Virus record (IMG/VR): IMGVR_UViG_3300036846_000707 | Coordinates: 1 to 24,746 of that record | From: a virus | Strand: one strand, 5' to 3' | DNA length: 24,746 nucleotides | Shown here: in pieces, positions 20,922 through 24,746 of the stretch | Layout of the letters: each line of letters starts with the position of its first letter | How positions within the stretch are numbered: the first letter of the stretch is position 1 | Made by a program: the position numbers and the translations under genes | Notes under the pieces: model-generated | The model's input: only the letters and a program-made list of their open reading frames with translations | What the model was told of the DNA's origin: nothing | Databases searched by the model: none

Positions 20922-21463
20922 ATGCCTCCCCGTTAATCGCATTAGTAAAAGCCTGGTGGAAATCTTTTGTCTTACTGATTGTTCTGGGCGGTGCGTTTAT
21001 CGCGGGCAATGCCTGGAGTGATCGAGAATGGGAAAAGAGGTGGGCAGTCCGTGATAGTGATGAGTCTTCGCGACAAGCCAACGCGCAGACTGCCGCCAGA
21101 ATGATAGAGCAAGGGCGAATTATTGCCCGTGATGAGGCCGTTAAAGATGCTCAAGAGAAAGCAGCAGCTGCGCGTGATGATTCTATCCGTTTGTCTGGCA
21201 CTGTTAGCCAGCTGCAGCAACAGGCAAGAAAGCTCGCTACTCGCCTGGACGCCGCAAAGCACACCGCAGATCTTGCCGCTACCGTCAGAGGCAAAACAGC
21301 CGGAACCAACGCCGCAATGCTCGCCGACATGCTCGGAAGCCTTGCAGCAGAAGCTAAATATTATGCTGAACGATCTGACGAAAGCTATCGAGCAGGAATG
21401 ACCTGCCAGCGCATTTATGACTCGGTGAGAGAGTCAAACAACCAATCTGGAGCCTCGCAATAG
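20918..21463 (+). CDS. Rz: Rz-like inner-membrane spanin (DUF2514 type)
   Basis: 181 aa. An N-terminal membrane segment (SFVLLIVLGGAFIAGNAW, about 14-31) is followed by a long periplasmic coiled-coil rich in Ala, Glu, Arg and Gln, with a C-terminal part carrying AGMTCQRIYDSVRESN. The start is GTG at 20918, overlapping the endolysin stop (GTGA) with GGGAG 8 bases upstream; ATG at 20900 is possible but has no such site. The Rz1 gene is embedded in another frame. With Rz1 it fuses inner and outer membranes in the last step of lysis. Confidence 0.88.
   Translation: MNASPLIALVKAWWKSFVLLIVLGGAFIAGNAWSDREWEKRWAVRDSDESSRQANAQTAARMIEQGRIIARDEAVKDAQEKAAAARDDSIRLSGTVSQLQQQARKLATRLDAAKHTADLAATVRGKTAGTNAAMLADMLGSLAAEAKYYAERSDESYRAGMTCQRIYDSVRESNNQSGASQ
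21147..21401 (+). CDS. Rz1: Rz1-like outer-membrane spanin lipoprotein, nested in Rz
   Basis: 84 aa in the +1 frame inside Rz. It begins MLKRKQQLRVMILSVCLALL with lipobox LLASC, so Cys23 is the lipidated residue after signal peptidase II cleavage. The mature part is rich in Pro and Gln (PQSTPQILPLPSEA, KQPEPTPQCSPTC), as in Rz1 proteins. It ends inside Rz, 62 bases before the Rz stop. The fully embedded arrangement is that of lambda Rz/Rz1. Confidence 0.87.
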   Translation: MLKRKQQLRVMILSVCLALLASCSNRQESSLLAWTPQSTPQILPLPSEAKQPEPTPQCSPTCSEALQQKLNIMLNDLTKAIEQE

Positions 21464-21475
21464 CGGGGCTTTTTT
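21451..21475 (+). terminator. Intrinsic terminator overlapping the end of Rz
   Basis: AGCCTCGC / GCGGGGCT stem (one G-U pair), loop AATA, then six T. The Rz stop codon TAG (21461-21463) lies in the hairpin. Confidence 0.75.
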
Positions 21476-21499
21476 ATAGCTGAAATCAGCGGAGATAAA

Positions 21500-21703
21500 A
21501 TGGCGAAAATCAAACTGACACTCGAACAGATTAATGCTCTGGCTAAGTTTGCAGAGGAAGAAGGCCAGCCCGAATACACGGTTTGTCATGGGCAGATTCC
21601 GGGCTTCGATAATGTTCCAGATTACGATGGTTTGATTGCGTTTTCTGGTTCGGAAGAGCATGGCGTTCTGGCTCTGGAAGAAATAGCGCAGGGTGGTATT
21701 TGA
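21500..21703 (+). CDS. Hypothetical 67-aa acidic protein
   Basis: MAKIKLTLEQINALAKFAEE, then YTVCHGQIPGF and VPDYDGLIAFSGSEEHGVLA. Soluble, with no membrane segment. GGAG is 7-8 bases upstream, and the stop overlaps the next start (TGATG), so it is cotranscribed with the DUF4406-like gene. Related small proteins occur among accessory genes of enterobacterial phages; role unknown. Confidence 0.7.
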   Translation: MAKIKLTLEQINALAKFAEEEGQPEYTVCHGQIPGFDNVPDYDGLIAFSGSEEHGVLALEEIAQGGI

Positions 21704-22014
21704 TGAAAGTTTATATTGCTGGGCCAATGACTGGCCGTGAAAACTTTAACCGAGAGGCTTTCAATAAAGAGGCAGATCGCCTGACGCGCCATGGTCATAC
21801 CGTTCTTAGTCCGGCCAGTTTACCTAATGGTCTGGAGCAACGTGAATTCATGGATATTTGCTTCGCGATGCTTCGCTGTGCAGATGCAATCCTGATGCTT
21901 CCAGGCTGGCAGACCTCATCAGGTGCTACTGCTGAATATCATTACGCCTACAAGATGGAGCTACCGGTTTACTCAACGCTTCATTATCCGCCTGTGGCAG
22001 AAGCCGCAGTCTAA
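21703..22014 (+). CDS. DUF4406 / nucleoside deoxyribosyltransferase-like protein
   Basis: 104 aa, MKVYIAGPMTGRENFNREAF. The motif YIAGPMTG, then LPNGLEQREFMDICFAML and CADAILMLPGWQTSSGATAE, is the DUF4406 pattern related to nucleoside 2-deoxyribosyltransferases, with the glycine-rich YIAGPM loop and the W..S.GA.AE end. Members are common in phages and may act on nucleotides; no activity can be asserted here. Start at 21703 within TGATG. Confidence 0.85.
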   Translation: MKVYIAGPMTGRENFNREAFNKEADRLTRHGHTVLSPASLPNGLEQREFMDICFAMLRCADAILMLPGWQTSSGATAEYHYAYKMELPVYSTLHYPPVAEAAV

Positions 22015-22051
22015 GACAAAACAATACTTATAAAAGTAGTGTTCCGCTTTC

Positions 22052-22069
22052 GTGCGACCACGGTCGCAC
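22052..22069. promoter_or_regulatory. Centromere-type site IR4 (SopB-binding palindrome)
   Basis: GTGCGACCACGGTCGCAC, 18 bp, identical to IR3, in the intergenic region between the lysis/accessory genes and cos. Confidence 0.85.
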
Positions 22070-22082
22070 GCTTTTCCATTCC

Positions 22083-22154
22083 CATAGACATGAGCGTTGC
22101 TACGTAACGGGTTCATAGCCCAATCTGCGCGGACTAATAGCGCTCATGTCTATG
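22083..22154 (+). ncRNA. Candidate structured RNA with a 14-bp closing stem
   Basis: CATAGACATGAGCG (22083-22096) and CGCTCATGTCTATG (22141-22154) are perfect complements. The 44-base interior can form GTTGC-tac-GTAAC and GGG-ttcatag-CCC, a branched shape. Only 31 bp separate it from the next start codon. It is not followed by T, so not a terminator. No known family recognised; orientation is assumed to follow late transcription. Confidence 0.45.
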
Positions 22155-22185
22155 AGGTTGTATTAGCAATTTAAAGGGATACCCC

Positions 22186-22893
22186 ATGGCAAACACGTAT
22201 ACGATTTGTGAAGTAACAGTGACGATCCCAAAAATCGGCATTGTATCCAGTGATAAAGAAGGGAACGAGTTTAAGTGTGGAGAAATCTATCACATTAATC
22301 TCTTCGCTATGAGACCAGGCTGGAGTAATCGCCTCAGCGACTTTGAAGGATTGATTGTTGGACGGCTAGACTTTTCGGGCTACTCGGAATCACAGTTCTC
22401 ACGCACTCAGAAAATTATTATGCCTAATGGCTACGAGCTGGTAGCGCTGCGCGTGGGCGAGAGTGGTCGTCCTATAACATGGGAGAGCCTGCCAGTGCTG
22501 TTTGTCGGCGACCCCATCAGCCTGAAAGATGCCGATGATACTGTCAGAGTAAGGATGGGCAAGATTCATAGTGCCGAGCCCTTCAGCATCAGAGACGCTA
22601 AGGTATTTATCCACGATGCCTTTATTAGGGATGGCGTCTCGGTAGCGAATCACGGTGTGGGGCTGAACGTCGACAATGACAGCCGCGAAATGCGCAACTT
22701 CGATCATCACGATATTGGTGCTGATAGCTTTGAAGTGAAAACAGTCGTGACCTATCCAGCCGCGCTTGGCGCGGCTATGGAAATGTCTCTTAACGACGAT
22801 ACAAGCAAGGCTATCACCAAGTTAGTTAACGACACCATCCGCAAAGCGTTGCAGCCTGGCGGTGCAATCTGGTCTCAACGGAAAGGGCGTTGA
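22186..22893 (+). CDS. Hypothetical 235-aa protein next to cos
   Basis: MANTYTICEVTVTIPKIGIV, a soluble beta-rich protein with no signal peptide or membrane segment, ending GAIWSQRKGR about 30 bp before cosQ. AAAGGGAT lies 8 bases before the ATG. The layout (FEGLIVGRLDFSGYSES, LPVLFVGDPISLKDAD) does not match any phage family I know. It occupies the last position before the packaging site, where lambdoid phages place moron genes, so lysogenic conversion or regulation are possibilities without evidence. Confidence 0.72.
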   Translation: MANTYTICEVTVTIPKIGIVSSDKEGNEFKCGEIYHINLFAMRPGWSNRLSDFEGLIVGRLDFSGYSESQFSRTQKIIMPNGYELVALRVGESGRPITWESLPVLFVGDPISLKDADDTVRVRMGKIHSAEPFSIRDAKVFIHDAFIRDGVSVANHGVGLNVDNDSREMRNFDHHDIGADSFEVKTVVTYPAALGAAMEMSLNDDTSKAITKLVNDTIRKALQPGGAIWSQRKGR

Positions 22894-22925
22894 GGCCGCA
22901 CCCAGCGCGGCCCCCAGGGCTTCGC

Positions 22926-22938
22926 GGGTCCTTTCCGG
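22926..22938 (+). promoter_or_regulatory. cosQ
   Basis: GGGTCCTTTCCGG is identical to the core of lambda cosQ and lies 17 bp before the nicking region, as in lambda. It is needed there to end packaging. Confidence 0.85.
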
Positions 22939-22950
22939 CAATCCGCCCTG

Positions 22951-22967
22951 TTACGGGGCGGCGACCT
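22951..22967 (+). other. cos: cosN, cohesive-end cleavage site
   Basis: TTACG followed by GGGCGGCGACCT (22956-22967) matches lambda cosN with its 12-base 5' overhang. Terminase nicks here give the phage-DNA ends. Downstream, CGCTATTTATGAAA is also shared with lambda. Confidence 0.92.
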
Positions 22968-22979
22968 TGCAGGCTCCCG

Positions 22980-23043
22980 CTATTTATGAAATTTTTGGAT
23001 GTGAGGTTGTTGTTTAATCATTGCTGAAAACGAGTGAGGAAAT
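22980..23043 (+). promoter_or_regulatory. Presumed cosB region
   Basis: The stretch between cosN and the small terminase gene should hold terminase-binding R sites and an IHF site. The minus strand around 23024-23040 reads CCTCACTCGTTTTCAGC, which resembles lambda R sites only loosely. Confidence 0.45.
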
Positions 23044-23553
23044 ATGGCCGTTCTTTTGAATAAATCTGATATGGCTTCCTCGCTGGGGATATCCGTCCAG
23101 GCCTTTGATAAATGGGGCGTCCGGTCAGTAGAGAAGAAGGGGCGGGAAGTATTCTTCGATGTTCGTTCGGTCGTTGAAAACCGTATTGAACACCAGAGCC
23201 GGAAACTACAACCATCGCAAGATGATGGTGACGATGATGGTATCAATATTGAATATGAACGCTGGCGCTTAACTCGCGCCAACGCGGATGCGGCGGAGCT
23301 GTCGAATGAGAAGAAACGTCGCGAGGTCGTAGAGACTGCGTTTTGTACTTTCGTGTTATCCAGAATAGCCGCTGAAATATCGAGTACCCTGGATGGCATC
23401 CCGCTTTCGATGCAGCGCCGGTTCCCTGAACTGGAAAATCGGCATATCGAGTTCCTCAAAGGGGATGTGGTAAAGGCGATGAACAAGGCTGCGGCGCTGG
23501 ATGAACGGATTCCGGGGTTGTTGAATGATTATATCGACCAGTCAGGTAGCTAA
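23044..23553 (+). CDS. Terminase small subunit (Nu1-like)
   Basis: A 169-aa packaging protein, N15 gene 1 equivalent. The winged helix-turn-helix at the N-terminus (LLNKSDMASSLGISVQAFDKW) binds cosB. The middle has a charged helix, EYERWRLTRANADAAELSNE, and the C-terminus interacts with the large subunit. GAGGA precedes the ATG. Its 3' end overlaps the large-subunit gene by 29 bases, as is usual for this pair. Confidence 0.93.
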   Translation: MAVLLNKSDMASSLGISVQAFDKWGVRSVEKKGREVFFDVRSVVENRIEHQSRKLQPSQDDGDDDGINIEYERWRLTRANADAAELSNEKKRREVVETAFCTFVLSRIAAEISSTLDGIPLSMQRRFPELENRHIEFLKGDVVKAMNKAAALDERIPGLLNDYIDQSGS

Positions 23554-24746
23554 TCTGCAGGTAGCGGTAAAAGCTGGTCTGAAATCACTACATCGCCCGG
23601 AGCCGCTTACAGCAGTTGAGTGGGCTGACGCACATTATTACTTACCAAAAGAGTCTGCATACCAGGAAGGGCGGTGGGAAACGCTGCCTTTTCAGCGCGC
23701 AATTATGAATGCGATGGGCAGTGATAATATCCGCATCGTGAATGTCATTAAGTCAGCGCGCGTCGGCTATTCGAAAATGCTACTCGGCGTTATTGCTTAT
23801 TTTATTGAGCATAAACAGCGAAATGAGTTGCTTTGGCTTCCCACTGATGGTGATGCAGATAACTTCATGAAATCGCACGTTGAGCCGACGATTCGTGATG
23901 TCCCCTCGCTGCTATCGCTTGCTCCCTGGTATGGGAAAAAACACAGGGATAACACCCTGTCGATGAAACGCTTTATCAACGGTCGTGGTTTTTGGTGCCT
24001 GGGTGGTAAGGCAGCAAAAAACTATCGCGAAAAATCTGTCGATGTGGTCGGTTACGATGAGCTGGCGGCGTTTGACGCAGATATTGAAAAAGAGGGTTCT
24101 CCAACTTTTCTGGGCGATAAGCGTATCGAAGGGTCAGTCTGGCCTAAGTCAATACGCGGCTCCACCCCAAAACTACGTGGAACGTGCCAGATTGAGCGAG
24201 CTGCAAAAGAGTCTGGGCATTTTATGCGTTTTCATGTCGCATGCCCGCATTGCGGTGAAGAGCAGTACCTCAAATTCGGTGAGCGGGATACACCCTTTGG
24301 CTTCAAGTGGGAGCCGGAACAGGCTGATACGGTTTACTACCTCTGCGAACATAACGCCTGCGTCATTAAGCAGCATGAACTGGATTTTTCCAACGCTCGT
24401 TACATTTGCGAATTGACCGGAATATGGACCCGTGACGGGCTTCGCTGGTTCTCGTCGGCTAATGCTGAAATTGACCCGCCTGAAAGCGTAACTTTTCACA
24501 TCTGGACAGCCTACAGCCCGTTTACCACATGGGTGCAGATTGTTAAAGACTGGTTCAAGACGAAAGGCGATACGGGTAAACGCAAGACATTCGTTAACAC
24601 CACCTTGGGTGAGACGTGGGAAGCGAAAATCGGTGATCGCCCTGATGCGGACGTTTTAGCGGAGCGAAAAGAGCACTTCGGCTCAGCCGTACCGGATCGA
24701 GTCGCGTATCTGACTGCAGGTATCGACTCCCAGCTTGACCGCTACG
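23525..24746 (+). CDS. Terminase large subunit (lambda gpA-like), 3' end beyond window
   Basis: The first 407 codons of the packaging motor and cos endonuclease, cut by the window edge. It opens MIISTSQVANLQVAVKAGLK and parallels lambda gpA throughout. The ATPase P-loop-like KSARVGYSK (76-84) keeps lambda K76, the acidic Walker B segment is VDVVGYDELAAFD (about 170), and CPHCGEEQYLKFG is conserved. The window stops at GIDSQLDRY, the beginning of the nuclease domain. Translation likely couples to the small subunit through the overlap. Confidence 0.95.
   Translation, partial: MIISTSQVANLQVAVKAGLKSLHRPEPLTAVEWADAHYYLPKESAYQEGRWETLPFQRAIMNAMGSDNIRIVNVIKSARVGYSKMLLGVIAYFIEHKQRNELLWLPTDGDADNFMKSHVEPTIRDVPSLLSLAPWYGKKHRDNTLSMKRFINGRGFWCLGGKAAKNYREKSVDVVGYDELAAFDADIEKEGSPTFLGDKRIEGSVWPKSIRGSTPKLRGTCQIERAAKESGHFMRFHVACPHCGEEQYLKFGERDTPFGFKWEPEQADTVYYLCEHNACVIKQHELDFSNARYICELTGIWTRDGLRWFSSANAEIDPPESVTFHIWTAYSPFTTWVQIVKDWFKTKGDTGKRKTFVNTTLGETWEAKIGDRPDADVLAERKEHFGSAVPDRVAYLTAGIDSQLDRY

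Noticed and set aside
22083-22154. A tRNA gene
   Set aside because: The T-arm-like piece GGG-TTCATAG-CCC has only three paired bases, the closing stem is 14 bp rather than 7, and no proper anticodon arm or D arm can be drawn.
23985-24416. A 143-codon plus-strand ORF inside the large terminase gene
   Set aside because: It overlaps in another frame the clearly gpA-like reading frame and has no family features.
1-24746. CRISPR array
   Set aside because: No regularly spaced direct repeats were found; the repeats present are dispersed palindromes.

Overview
The window is one side of an N15/phiKO2-type phage-plasmid: a temperate lambdoid phage of Enterobacteriaceae whose prophage is a linear plasmid with covalently closed hairpin ends. 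Four things identify it. The first 37 bases carry the centre and right arm of a telomere-resolution palindrome. The next gene is a 631-residue protelomerase very like N15 TelN as I remember it. A 1334-residue RepA replicase is present. The gene order (telN, immA locus, repA, immB repressor/cro, Q, early genes, lysis, cos, terminase) is that of the N15 right arm running across cos. Host genus cannot be fixed from the sequence; Escherichia, Klebsiella or Enterobacter all fit.

Layout. 1-2132: telomere, telN and a bidirectional terminator. 2133-4615, minus strand: an immA-like anti-immunity locus (promoter, C4/CI-type leader RNA with attenuator, ash-like ORF, icd-like gene, a 76-aa gene). The antirepressor gene antA that I would expect here is not seen; there are gene remnants and a solitary tnpB (IS200/IS605-type RNA-guided nuclease). 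4616-10488, minus strand: repA and six small co-oriented genes downstream, most overlapping or abutting. 10489-11430: repA leader with a possible antisense RNA, the CB repressor, 16-bp operators and cro. 11630-15953: Q-like antiterminator and a dense run of small early genes, including a DnaQ-like exonuclease/zinc-ribbon fusion, ending with a LexA-box gene that is the likely SOS-induced antirepressor antC. 15990-16588: a HigBA-like toxin-antitoxin pair of the N15 gp49/gp48 type. 17258-18801: candidate late promoter and terminator, the terminator split by a 1451-bp IS150-group insertion. 18938-20017: adenine DNA methyltransferase. 20132-21463: pinholin-like holin, SAR endolysin, Rz/Rz1 spanins. 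21500-22893: accessory genes. 22926-23043: cos. 23044-end: terminase small subunit and the first 407 codons of the large subunit.

How it works together (inference on N15 knowledge). CB holds lysogeny at operators of consensus TTATAGCTAGCTATAA. It keeps a LexA-like C-terminal fold but appears to lack the Ser and Lys of self-cleavage, so induction should go through LexA-controlled antC. RepA replicates the plasmid, TelN resolves replicated telomeres, and four dispersed 14-18 bp palindromes (core GCGACCNCGGTCGC) are the scattered centromere sites read by SopB, whose gene lies outside the window.

The least expected observations are: the IS150-type element sitting exactly in the UACG tetraloop of an intrinsic terminator; a second, unassigned dispersed palindrome CGTGACNNGTCACG present three times; tnpB flanked by two diverged copies of an 88-bp sequence in a remodelled immA locus; and a cloverleaf-like inverted repeat between the lysis region and cos.
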